Source: JACKCP01 sp034007295
GTDB taxonomy: Bacteria > Desulfobacterota > Desulfobacteria > Desulfobacterales > JACKCP01
Assembly (NCBI GenBank): GCA_034007295.1
Contig: JAVERC010000018.1
Location: 1-60,473, forward strand
DNA: 60,473 bases
Direction: 5' to 3'
Shown: in pieces, positions 25,037-32,941 of the stretch
How the letters are laid out: each line of letters starts with the position of its first letter
How positions within the stretch are numbered: position 1 is the stretch's first letter
Program-made: the position numbers and the translations under genes
Notes under the pieces: model-generated
What the model was told of the DNA's origin: nothing
What the model saw: the letters and a program-made list of their open reading frames with translations, nothing else
Databases searched by the model: none

Positions 25037-25642
25037 TTATTTATTTAAAAAATCGTTTATGAAATTTTTTAATTCCTCATAATTGTTTGCAACCGGAATT
25101 TCAGGAAATTCATTTGCAACTTTTTCAGGAGGACAGAAAAAACAAGATGAGTCAGAAGCTTTGAGCATTCCTGTATCATTGTATGAATCCCCAAATGAAA
25201 AAACTTCATAATTAAGACTTTTAAATGCATTAACAGCCTTTGTTTTCTGATCCTGCTGCCTTAAAACATAGTCAGTTATTTTGCCTGAGCTGTCTATTTC
25301 AAGACTGTGGCATAAAAGAGTAGGGTAATTAAGCTTTTTCATAAGAGGTTTTGCAAATTCCTCAAATGTATCCGAAAGAACAATAAACTGGGTTCTTTCC
25401 TTTATCCATTCGATTGCTTCCTTTGCTCCTGGAATGGGATCAATTTTTGCAATTACGTTTTTTATGTCTTCAATCTTCAAACCTTCTCTGTCAAGTATTT
25501 TCAGTCTGTAGGTCATAAGTTCATTATAGTCTGAAATATCTCTTGTTGTAAGCCTTAAGTCTTTTATTCCTGTTTTTTCTGCAACATTAATCCAAATTTC
25601 AGGTACAAAAACACCTTCAAGATCAGAACATACAAGTTTCAT
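25037..25642 (-). CDS. thrH: ThrH phosphoserine phosphatase / homoserine phosphotransferase
   Basis: 201 residues of the HAD superfamily. 'CSDLEGVFVPEIW' holds the nucleophile Asp and general acid Glu (DxE type typical of ThrH), 'LSDTFEEFAKPLM' is motif II and 'FGDSYNDTGML' is motif IV. Pseudomonas ThrH dephosphorylates phosphoserine and can pass the phosphate to homoserine. Placed directly after homoserine dehydrogenase, it could replace the missing homoserine kinase in threonine synthesis, which is inference. GGAG precedes ATG. Confidence 0.88.
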   Translation of the reverse strand: MKLVCSDLEGVFVPEIWINVAEKTGIKDLRLTTRDISDYNELMTYRLKILDREGLKIEDIKNVIAKIDPIPGAKEAIEWIKERTQFIVLSDTFEEFAKPLMKKLNYPTLLCHSLEIDSSGKITDYVLRQQDQKTKAVNAFKSLNYEVFSFGDSYNDTGMLKASDSSCFFCPPEKVANEFPEIPVANNYEELKNFINDFLNK

Positions 25643-25656
25643 TTTTTTCTCCTGGA

Positions 25657-26967
25657 TTAAAATTCATCTTCAATTCTTATGATTACAGGTTTTTCAAGTA
25701 TTTCATCAAGATCGCCTATTCCGCTGACTGCTTTCTGGATGTCAGATTCTTTAGCCCTATGTGTTATCATTACAATTGGAACCCCGTTTATTTCAGCTTC
25801 TTTACCTTTCTGGTGAACGCTTTTTATGCTTATCCCAAAGCTTCCTAATATACCAGATACTTTTGATAAAACTCCAGGCGAGTCTTTAGCTGTAAGCCTC
25901 ATATAATATTTGCAGGATATTTCAGAAATTTTTACAACAGGTATTTCTTTTAAATTTTTGGGCAAAAATGAAAGGGATGGAATTCTTGATGAAATATTGC
26001 AGCAGATGTTTCTTGCTATATCACAGATATCTGAAAGAACTGCACTTGCAGTCGGCATCATTCCAGCACCTATTCCATTTAAAACTATTTCTCCTGAAGC
26101 ATCTCCATGAATACTTATTGCATTTAATGAACCGTCAATTTTTGCAAGAATGTGATCATAGGGGATCATTGTGGGATGAACCCTTGCTTCAAAACTATCT
26201 CCATGATTTTTTGATATTGCCATTAGTTTTATTCTGTATCCAAAATCTGAGGCATTTTCTATATCTTCTTTGGAAATATTGGTGATGCCTTCAATATAAA
26301 TATCTGAAAAATTTATTTTTGTTCCATATGCAATGGAAGATATTATTGAAAGTTTATGTGCTGTATCATCACCATTTATATCTAATGATGGATCTTTTTC
26401 TGCAAATCCGTTTTTTTGAGCCTGGTAAAGAGCTGTTTCAAAGCCAATATTTTCATTGGTTATTTTAGAAAGAATATAATTGCATGTTCCGTTTAATATT
26501 CCAGCAGTTTCAAGTATTTTATTTCCGCAAAGGGATTCTCTCATTGTTTTTATAACAGGCATTGCTCCGCCTGTACTTGCCTCGAAACCAATTTCAATAT
26601 TATTTTTAACTGCTTCTTCAAAAATTTGTGGACCGTTTATAGCCAGAAGTTTTTTGTTTGCAGTGACAATGTGTTTTTTATTTTTTATTGCACGTGTTAT
26701 TAGTTCCTGGGCTATGTCTGTTCCGCCTATAAGCTCAATAACAATGTCAATTTCATTGTCATCTGTAATTTCAAAAGGGTCATTGGTAAGGGTGGTACCT
26801 TCAGGCACTGTTTTTTCGAGATCCTGTATATTTAGATCAGCTATTTTCTTTAAAAAAAGACTGCATCCGAGTTTTGATTCAAGTATGGATGAATTTTGTT
26901 CAAGAAGTTTTACAACCCCTTTTCCAACTGTACCGCATCCTAAAAGTCCAAGACAGATTTTCTTCAT
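25657..26967 (-). CDS. hom: Homoserine dehydrogenase with C-terminal ACT domain
   Basis: 436 residues; reduces aspartate semialdehyde to homoserine, the branch point for threonine and methionine. 'LGLLGCGTVGKGVVKLL' binds NAD(P)H, 'TANKKLLA' and 'GGAMPVIKT' plus 'LNGTCNYILSK' are catalytic-domain signatures, and Lys near 'DINGDDTAHKLSI' is conserved. The last 80 residues are an ACT domain ('DSPGVLSKVSGILG') for feedback control by threonine. AGGTGG lies before ATG. First of a hom, thrH, yggU operon; its promoter region carries the palindrome at 27029-27047. Confidence 0.95.
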   Translation of the reverse strand: MKKICLGLLGCGTVGKGVVKLLEQNSSILESKLGCSLFLKKIADLNIQDLEKTVPEGTTLTNDPFEITDDNEIDIVIELIGGTDIAQELITRAIKNKKHIVTANKKLLAINGPQIFEEAVKNNIEIGFEASTGGAMPVIKTMRESLCGNKILETAGILNGTCNYILSKITNENIGFETALYQAQKNGFAEKDPSLDINGDDTAHKLSIISSIAYGTKINFSDIYIEGITNISKEDIENASDFGYRIKLMAISKNHGDSFEARVHPTMIPYDHILAKIDGSLNAISIHGDASGEIVLNGIGAGMMPTASAVLSDICDIARNICCNISSRIPSLSFLPKNLKEIPVVKISEISCKYYMRLTAKDSPGVLSKVSGILGSFGISIKSVHQKGKEAEINGVPIVMITHRAKESDIQKAVSGIGDLDEILEKPVIIRIEDEF

Positions 26968-27004
26968 TTAGCCACCTGTTAAAAGTTCATTAAATAACCA
27001 ATAT

Positions 27005-27071
27005 TTGTTACCCTAATAATAATTATATGTCAAAAATTGTTTTTGACTTTTAAGGTGAAAAAATCTATTTT
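27005..27071. promoter_or_regulatory. Divergent promoters sharing a perfect palindrome (hom / purM)
   Basis: GTCAAAAA (27029-27036), TTG, TTTTTGAC (27040-27047) is a perfect inverted repeat. Its two ends form the -35 boxes of facing promoters: TTGACA on the minus strand (27033-27028) with a weak -10 17 bases on, and TTGACT on the plus strand (27043-27048) with TATTTT at 27066-27071. A dimeric regulator bound here would affect both genes. No known family consensus is recognised. Confidence 0.45.
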
Positions 27072-27109
27072 TTCACTAACTAAAATTTTAATGAGGTTAA
27101 AGAGGGAAA

Positions 27110-28159
27110 ATGACTGAAAAAGGGCTTACTTATGCCGATGCAGGAGTTGATATAGATAAGGCAAACAGATTTGTTGACAAAATCAAGGGACTTGTTGCCA
27201 AAACCCCAAGAAGCGGTGTGCTTGGAAATATTGGCGGCTTTGGAGGACTTTATTCGCCTAATCTTTCAAATATGGTAAAACCTGTTCTTGTCAGTTCTAC
27301 AGACGGGGTTGGAACAAAACTTAAAATTGCACATATGAGCGGTATACACAACACAATAGGCATTGATCTTGTAGCCATGTGTGTAAACGATATTATAGTG
27401 CAGGGAGCAAAGCCTCTTTTTTTTCTTGATTATCTTGCAACCGGAAAACTTGATGAAGATGTTTCTGTAAAAATAGTTGAAGGAATTGCAAACGGCTGCA
27501 TTGAAGCAGAATGTTCCCTTATAGGCGGTGAAACAGCAGAAATGCCCGGGTTATATAATGAAGGAGACTATGATCTTGCAGGTTTTGCAGTTGGTATAGT
27601 TGATGATAATAAAATAATTGACGGCTCGGAAATAAGAGGCGGCCAGAAAATAATTGGAATTGCGTCTTCTGGAATTCACAGCAATGGTTATTCACTTGTA
27701 AGAAAAGTATGCTTTGATCATCTTAAACTTAAAATTGATGATTATGTTGAAGAACTTGGGTGCACACTTTGTGAAGAATTGATAAGGCCTACAAAAATTT
27801 ATGTAAAAACCATTATGTCCCTTATCAGGGAAATTGATGTTTACGGTCTTTCACATATCACAGGCGGAGGCTTTGAAGACAATATTTCACGTATTTTGCC
27901 AAATGCATGTAAAGCAGTTCTTGACAAGGATTCCTGGGAAAGACAGCCGATTTTTCATTTTCTCCAGAAAGCCGGAAAAATTGAAGAGATGGAAATGCTT
28001 AAAACCTTTAACTGCGGAATTGGGATGGCTGTTATTGCAGATGAAAAAAATGCCCAGGATATTGTTGACAGAATGAATGCAGGAAGTGAAAAAGCATTTA
28101 TTATTGGAGATATTTTGAGCAGGGATAATAACGAGCCAATGGTTCAGTGGAAAAAATAA
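27110..28159 (+). CDS. purM: Phosphoribosylformylglycinamidine cyclo-ligase (PurM)
   Basis: 349 residues; closes the imidazole ring to give AIR in purine synthesis, using ATP. The sequence includes 'TYADAGVDIDKAN', 'VSSTDGVGTKLKIA', 'MCVNDIIVQGAKPLFFLDY', 'GGETAEMPGLY' and 'GIASSGIHSNGYSLVRK', all PurM signatures with the ATP/magnesium-binding Asp and Glu. GAGG lies before ATG. Its TAA overlaps the ATG of tsaD (TAATG), so the two genes are coupled. Confidence 0.97.
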   Translation: MTEKGLTYADAGVDIDKANRFVDKIKGLVAKTPRSGVLGNIGGFGGLYSPNLSNMVKPVLVSSTDGVGTKLKIAHMSGIHNTIGIDLVAMCVNDIIVQGAKPLFFLDYLATGKLDEDVSVKIVEGIANGCIEAECSLIGGETAEMPGLYNEGDYDLAGFAVGIVDDNKIIDGSEIRGGQKIIGIASSGIHSNGYSLVRKVCFDHLKLKIDDYVEELGCTLCEELIRPTKIYVKTIMSLIREIDVYGLSHITGGGFEDNISRILPNACKAVLDKDSWERQPIFHFLQKAGKIEEMEMLKTFNCGIGMAVIADEKNAQDIVDRMNAGSEKAFIIGDILSRDNNEPMVQWKK

Positions 28160-29178
28160 TGCTTGTTCTTGGTATTGAATCTTCATGTGATGAAACTGCT
28201 GCCTCTGTTGTATTGAACGGAAGAGAAGTTCTTTCTTCCGTTGTATCTTCACAGATAGAAGAGCATGCACTTTTTGGAGGTGTGGTTCCGGAAATTGCCT
28301 CAAGAAAACACCTTGAGGCTGTTTCAGATGTGGTTGCAGATGCCTTAAAAGAAGCCTCAGTAGATTTAAAAGATATTTATGGAGTTGCAGCAACCCAGGG
28401 GCCAGGTCTTATTGGTTCTCTTCTTGTAGGTTTTTGTTTTGCAAAAGGTTTTGCATGTGCCTCAAACCTTAAATTTACAGGTGTTGATCATCTTCACGGA
28501 CATCTTATGTCAGTTTTTCTTGGACAAGAAGTTCCAGGTTTTCCATATATTGCACTTCTTGCTTCAGGAGGACACACCTCGCTTTATCTTGTAAAAGATT
28601 ATTTAAATTATGAAATAATTGGAAGAACAAGAGATGATGCAGCAGGAGAGGCATATGACAAAGTATCAAAAATGCTTGGCCTTGGTTATCCCGGCGGAAA
28701 AATAATTGATGATCTCTCAAAAAAAGGGGATAAAAAAAAATATGTTTTTCCAAGGGCCTGGCTTGAAAAGGACAGTCCAGATTTTAGTTTCAGCGGCCTT
28801 AAAAGTTCTGTAAGACGTCTAATTGATGCAATCCCTCCGGAAAATATTGAAAATGAAATTTCTGATATTGCAGCAGGATTTCAGGATTCTGTTGTAGATG
28901 TGCTTGTAAAAAAAAGCATGAATGCTATGAAAAAATACGGCTGCAATCATTTTGCTTTATGCGGTGGAGTTGCTGCAAATTCAGGCCTTAGATCTGCTTT
29001 AAAAGAAAAGTCGGAAAAATTTGGATTCAGTCTTTATCTCCCATCCCTGTCCCTTTGCGGAGACAACGGTTCCATGATTGCCTGTGCAGGCTACTATAAA
29101 TTTTTGAATGGAGATCTTGGAAGTTTTAATGATGAAGTCTATGCAAGGGCTCTTTTCAAGCAAAAAAACGGTTTTTGA
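28159..29178 (+). CDS. tsaD: tRNA t6A37 threonylcarbamoyltransferase TsaD
   Basis: 339 residues from ATG 28159, which overlaps the purM stop; a GTG at 28147 in frame is less likely. It transfers threonylcarbamoyl to A37 of ANN-decoding tRNAs. 'LGIESSCDETAASVV' is the ASKHA nucleotide motif, 'VDHLHGHL' provides the two metal His (about 109-113), 'DDAAGEAYDKV' and 'GGVAANSGLR' follow in order. The 3' end overlaps that of the opposing nagZ by 23 bases. Confidence 0.96.
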   Translation: MLVLGIESSCDETAASVVLNGREVLSSVVSSQIEEHALFGGVVPEIASRKHLEAVSDVVADALKEASVDLKDIYGVAATQGPGLIGSLLVGFCFAKGFACASNLKFTGVDHLHGHLMSVFLGQEVPGFPYIALLASGGHTSLYLVKDYLNYEIIGRTRDDAAGEAYDKVSKMLGLGYPGGKIIDDLSKKGDKKKYVFPRAWLEKDSPDFSFSGLKSSVRRLIDAIPPENIENEISDIAAGFQDSVVDVLVKKSMNAMKKYGCNHFALCGGVAANSGLRSALKEKSEKFGFSLYLPSLSLCGDNGSMIACAGYYKFLNGDLGSFNDEVYARALFKQKNGF

Positions 29179-30151
29179 TTTTAAATATTCTTTCTATAGA
29201 AATAAAAATTTCTTTATTAAGGTTTTTAATTTCTTCCATGAAAACTGAATGTACTTTAAAGGTTTTATCAAAAGTGTTGCATATAAGTGCAATATCAAGG
29301 TCAGCCTTGAGCATTTGTTTTGCACAGGTTTGAAAGTCTGATTTAACTGCATTCATATCAAGATCATCTGTCATGGCAATTCCATCAAAGCCCAGTTCTT
29401 TTCTTAATATTTTTCTGCAAATTTCTTTAGAAAGGCTTGCAGGCCAGAAATTGTCTATTTTTGTATAAAGAATATGTGAAAACATAAGACATGGAATACC
29501 TGCTCTTATTGCCTCATTAAAGGGCAAAATATCATTATTTTTAATAAATTCAATTTCTTCATTGTATTCAGGTAAAACCTCATGGGAATCAAGTGTTGTA
29601 TTTCCAATTCCAGGGAAATGTTTTCCAACGGGTATAATACCTTTTTCCATATAGGCCTTGATCATGATTTTGCCAAGATCTGCAACCTGTTTCGGGCTTC
29701 CCTTGAAGGTTCTTTTTTTCATTATGCTGTTTTTGTTCAAATCTGAAACATCAAGAACCGGAGCCATATTCATGTTTATATGAAGTTCCTTTAGGATTTC
29801 ACACATTTCAAAAGCATGTTCTTTTGACTGTTCATGGGATAAAACTGTTTCAATTGAAGGAAGTTCCTTAAAATCAGGTTCTTTAAGCCTTGATACAATT
29901 CCCCCTTCCTGATCAATTGAAATAAAGGGTTTTGGAATATTGTTCTTTTCAAAAAAATCAAGAATATCTGAAACAAGTTTTTTAAGCTGGTTTTTATTTT
30001 TTATATTTCTTTTAAAAAGTATCAGTCCCCCTGGTTTTATTTTTAAAAAAAATTCTTTTGTCTTAAGATCAAGTTCATGAGCCTCAAATCCTGTTATAAT
30101 TTTCTGTCCTGCAAGTATTTCTTCTGAATAGTTTTTTAAAATCAAACTCAT
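29156..30151 (-). CDS. nagZ: Beta-N-acetylhexosaminidase NagZ (GH3)
   Basis: 331 residues, standard for cytoplasmic NagZ; removes GlcNAc from GlcNAc-anhydroMurNAc peptides in cell-wall recycling. 'SIDQEGGIVSRL' binds substrate, 'GKHFPGIGNTTLDSHE' carries the His of the Asp-His catalytic dyad and its loop, and 'MTDDLDM' contains the nucleophile Asp. No signal peptide. It ends the mltG, hypothetical, nagZ operon on the minus strand and overlaps the tsaD 3' end. Together with NamZ and MurU-AmgK it points to an active recycling route. Confidence 0.92.
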   Translation of the reverse strand: MSLILKNYSEEILAGQKIITGFEAHELDLKTKEFFLKIKPGGLILFKRNIKNKNQLKKLVSDILDFFEKNNIPKPFISIDQEGGIVSRLKEPDFKELPSIETVLSHEQSKEHAFEMCEILKELHINMNMAPVLDVSDLNKNSIMKKRTFKGSPKQVADLGKIMIKAYMEKGIIPVGKHFPGIGNTTLDSHEVLPEYNEEIEFIKNNDILPFNEAIRAGIPCLMFSHILYTKIDNFWPASLSKEICRKILRKELGFDGIAMTDDLDMNAVKSDFQTCAKQMLKADLDIALICNTFDKTFKVHSVFMEEIKNLNKEIFISIERIFKIKNRFFA

Positions 30152-30159
30152 TTTTATCC

Positions 30160-30603
30160 TTATGCTGGTTTGTTATCCATTGAATACCAGGTGTTGTTAT
30201 ACCAGGTTTTTCTGAATTTAAATTCCATAAGATATGAAAGTCTTGCTTTTTCAAGGGTATCAAATCTGTGCTTGTTTGGTGTTATGTCATCTGGACCTTT
30301 TCTGTTTGCCCATTCAAGGAAAATAAGAGTATTTCTTGAAAATCTTATTCCTGGAAGTTTTGAAAGCTCAATTAACTGATCCTGCCTTGGAAGCCAGGTT
30401 CTTTTGGTCAGATTTACAACATTACTGTTGTCAGAAGATATTTCCAGGCAGTTTTTTGTAAGAGTCCTTGGATTTTCATCTTCCAGGCAGATTTCAATTT
30501 TTTTATTTGGAAGTGCATACCAGTCGCCTTTGGAAGGAGTCCATGTCTTTTGGATTTCAACTGCTTTTTCGCACATTTCAATATATTGTAATGACTTGTC
30601 CAA
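30160..30603 (-). CDS. Unrecognised protein between mltG and nagZ
   Basis: About 147 residues, soluble, no signal or membrane segment. I chose TTG 30603, with GGGAG eight bases before it; the longer frame to 30618 would overlap both that site and the mltG stop (30608). It is rich in Trp and Arg with 'WTPSKGDWYALPN', 'TWLPRQDQLIEL' and 'KFRKTWYNNTW'. The 'W-x-PRQDQL' phrase recalls small proteins found in phage genomes, but that is recollection, not a search. Tight packing in the mltG-nagZ operon suggests a role or at least co-expression with cell-wall genes. Confidence 0.6.
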   Translation of the reverse strand: MDKSLQYIEMCEKAVEIQKTWTPSKGDWYALPNKKIEICLEDENPRTLTKNCLEISSDNSNVVNLTKRTWLPRQDQLIELSKLPGIRFSRNTLIFLEWANRKGPDDITPNKHRFDTLEKARLSYLMEFKFRKTWYNNTWYSMDNKPA

Positions 30604-30607
30604 AACT

Positions 30608-31627
30608 TTATCTCCCAAGCTGATATTTTTTTACAGCCATCTTATGCTCACTATATGTTTTTGAGAAATAATGAGTACCATCTTTTTTTGAAACAAAAAA
30701 TAAAAAATCTGTTTTTGCAGGATAAAGGGCTGCTTTTATGGATTTTAAACCAGGATTTGCAATTGGGCCTGGTGGAAGTCCTTTTATAATGTATGTGTTA
30801 TAAGGAGTTTCTTTTTTAAGATCTGCTCTTGTAATATTTCCGTCAAAGTTTTTTATTCCATAAATTACGCTTGGATCTGTTTCAAGTTTCATATTTTTTT
30901 TCAGCCTGTTGTGAAAAACTGATGAAATAACAGTCCTTTCTTCTTTTTGCCCGGTTTCCTTTTCAATTATTGAAGCAAGGGTTATTATTTCATGATCGCT
31001 AAGCCCAAGTTCACTGGCTTTTTTTGAAAATTCCTTTGAGTAGTTTTTAAAAAAATTTTCAATCATTTTTTTTATTATTACTTCAGGGTGTGTGTTTTTT
31101 TCAAATAAATAGGTTTCAGGGAATAAATATCCTTCAAAACTTAAGCCTGGAATATTGAATTTTTTAAGCAGATTCCTATTGAATGCATATTTGATAAATT
31201 CTTTTTTTGAGCAGATATTCTTATTTTCAAGGATATCTGAAATCTGTGAAATAGTATGGCCTTCAGGAATTGTTATTTTTCTTAATTTTACTGAACCGGA
31301 TACCAAAATATTTAAAATCTGTTCGGGAGTCATGGTTTTGTTCAGACCATATTCTCCGGATTGAATTTTTTTCTCTTTTTTGCTTAACTTTGCAAAAATT
31401 TTAAATTTTAAAGAATTTGAAATAAGTTGTTTTTTTCTAAGTTTGTTAAGGGTTTTATTGAAGGTGTCTCCTTTATTTATTAAAACAATTATTTCTGTGC
31501 TGTCAGAACTTGAGGCAGGAGTTCTGGAAAAGTTTTTAAGGTTTTGAAAAAAAATCAGTGCAGCCAAAGAAAAAGTGATTAGAATAAAGACAAGAGTGAT
31601 AAATATTTTTTTTAAATTTTTTTTCAT
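30608..31627 (-). CDS. mltG: Endolytic murein transglycosylase MltG
   Basis: 339 residues. One membrane helix at 8-28 anchors it, with the rest in the periplasm. A LysM-like part is followed by the YceG domain with 'IPEGHTISQIS', catalytic Glu in 'LASIIEKETGQ', 'SVFHNRLKKNMKLETDPSV', 'YNTYIIKGLPPGPIANPG' and 'FFVSKKDGTHYFS'. It cuts nascent glycan strands and helps to set chain length. The promoter lies at 31672-31700. Confidence 0.93.
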   Translation of the reverse strand: MKKNLKKIFITLVFILITFSLAALIFFQNLKNFSRTPASSSDSTEIIVLINKGDTFNKTLNKLRKKQLISNSLKFKIFAKLSKKEKKIQSGEYGLNKTMTPEQILNILVSGSVKLRKITIPEGHTISQISDILENKNICSKKEFIKYAFNRNLLKKFNIPGLSFEGYLFPETYLFEKNTHPEVIIKKMIENFFKNYSKEFSKKASELGLSDHEIITLASIIEKETGQKEERTVISSVFHNRLKKNMKLETDPSVIYGIKNFDGNITRADLKKETPYNTYIIKGLPPGPIANPGLKSIKAALYPAKTDFLFFVSKKDGTHYFSKTYSEHKMAVKKYQLGR

Positions 31628-31671
31628 GGATTTAAGTCTTAATCAAAATTAAAAATAAAATTGTTTGACAA

Positions 31672-31700
31672 TTTGTATATAGAGAAGAACTTTTTGTCAA
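31672..31700 (-). promoter_or_regulatory. Promoter of mltG
   Basis: On the minus strand TTGACA (31700-31695), 17 bases, TACAAA (31677-31672). A facing TTTGACA at about 31664 on the plus strand makes an inverted pair 22 bases apart. Confidence 0.5.
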
Positions 31701-31701
31701 A

Positions 31702-31747
31702 GTAAATAGTGATTAATGTAAAACTGGAATTTTGTTTCTGGTTTAAG
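31702..31747 (+). repeat. Dispersed intergenic repeat, copy G (weak)
   Basis: Reads GTAAATAGTGATTAATG, then TAAAACTGGAATTTTG and TTTCTGG. The first 14 bases match copies E and C, while the AACGG block is diverged. It lies between the mltG promoter and the radical SAM gene. Confidence 0.35.
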
Positions 31748-31789
31748 TGAGACAACAAATTTTAATTTAGAAATATACAGGTAATTCAA

Positions 31790-32941
31790 ATGACAGATAC
31801 AAAGGAATACAAAGGTTTTGAACAAGGCCCGATCAGGCCTCCAAGTGAAGCAATGTCTCTTTTAATAAGGGTAACAAGAAACTGCCCCTGGAATAAGTGC
31901 AGGTTTTGTCCTGTTTACAAAGGTACTGGATTTTCAAGAAGACCCCTTGATCATGTTTTAAAGGATATTGATAAAGTTTATGAAATAGTAAAAAAAATAG
32001 AAAATTTGTCACAAGGTGGAGTTATAACAGGAGACATAGTAAGAAAGGCAGGAGAAAACCTTGAAGAAAATGATTATGATGCACTTTATTCAGCCCTTAA
32101 CTGGATTTCAGGGGGGATGGAGTCGGTTTTTCTTCAGGATGCAAACTCTTTAATAGTAAAACCAGATGACCTGGTTGTTATCCTTGAAAGAATTATGGAA
32201 AGATTTCCATATGTAAAAAGAATTACAAGTTATGCAAGGTCAGCTACGGTTGCAAAAATATCTGATGAAGACTTAAAAAGGTTTAAGGATGCAGGACTTA
32301 CAAGGATTCATATTGGAATGGAGTCTGGATCTGATAATGTTCTTAAAATGATAGAAAAGGGTGCTGATAAGCAAACCCATGTAAAGGCAGGCCAGAAAGT
32401 TAAAAAAAGCGGGATTTCTCTTTCAGAGTATGTAATGCCAGGACTTGGGGGAAGAAAATATTCAGTTGAACATGCTCTTGAAACAGCAGATGCACTCAAT
32501 CAGATTAACCCTGATTTTATAAGAATAAGGACTCTTGCAATTCCAAATCATACTCCGCTTTTTGAAGATCTTTTGCAAAATAAATTTGAAAAGCTTACAG
32601 ACCTTGAATGTGCAGAGGAATTAAGGCTTTTTATTGAAAAATTAAACCCAATGGATTCAAATATTGTAAGTGATCATATTTTAAATCTTTTTGAAGACAT
32701 TAATGGAAAACTGTCTGAAGAAAAAGACAAAATGCTTTCAAAAATTGACATGTTTCTTGGCCTTAGCGATTACGACAAGATGATTTATCAGGTTGGAAGA
32801 AGGACAGGACTTTTCAGGGGTATATCTGACATGCACAACAGATCAGGTTATGAAAGTGCGGCTCAAACTGCATCAAAACTTGGTATGACACCTAAGAATG
32901 CTGATCAGATAATTGCAGAACTTATGAAGCGTTTTATCTGA
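31790..32941 (+). CDS. Radical SAM protein with a Cx4CxxC cluster motif
   Basis: 383 residues. Cys32, Cys37 and Cys40 in 'NCPWNKCRFC' would bind the 4Fe-4S cluster; spacing is Cx4CxxC rather than the usual Cx3CxxC. 'SGGMESVFLQDANSL', 'RITSYARSATVAKI' and 'GLTRIHIGMESGSDNVL' are barrel strands typical of the Elp3/MiaB-like group, and the C-terminal 90 residues are helical. The substrate is unknown. Its TGA overlaps the hemW ATG (TGATG), so the two are translationally coupled, hinting at shared regulation but not necessarily a shared pathway. Confidence 0.8.
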   Translation: MTDTKEYKGFEQGPIRPPSEAMSLLIRVTRNCPWNKCRFCPVYKGTGFSRRPLDHVLKDIDKVYEIVKKIENLSQGGVITGDIVRKAGENLEENDYDALYSALNWISGGMESVFLQDANSLIVKPDDLVVILERIMERFPYVKRITSYARSATVAKISDEDLKRFKDAGLTRIHIGMESGSDNVLKMIEKGADKQTHVKAGQKVKKSGISLSEYVMPGLGGRKYSVEHALETADALNQINPDFIRIRTLAIPNHTPLFEDLLQNKFEKLTDLECAEELRLFIEKLNPMDSNIVSDHILNLFEDINGKLSEEKDKMLSKIDMFLGLSDYDKMIYQVGRRTGLFRGISDMHNRSGYESAAQTASKLGMTPKNADQIIAELMKRFI

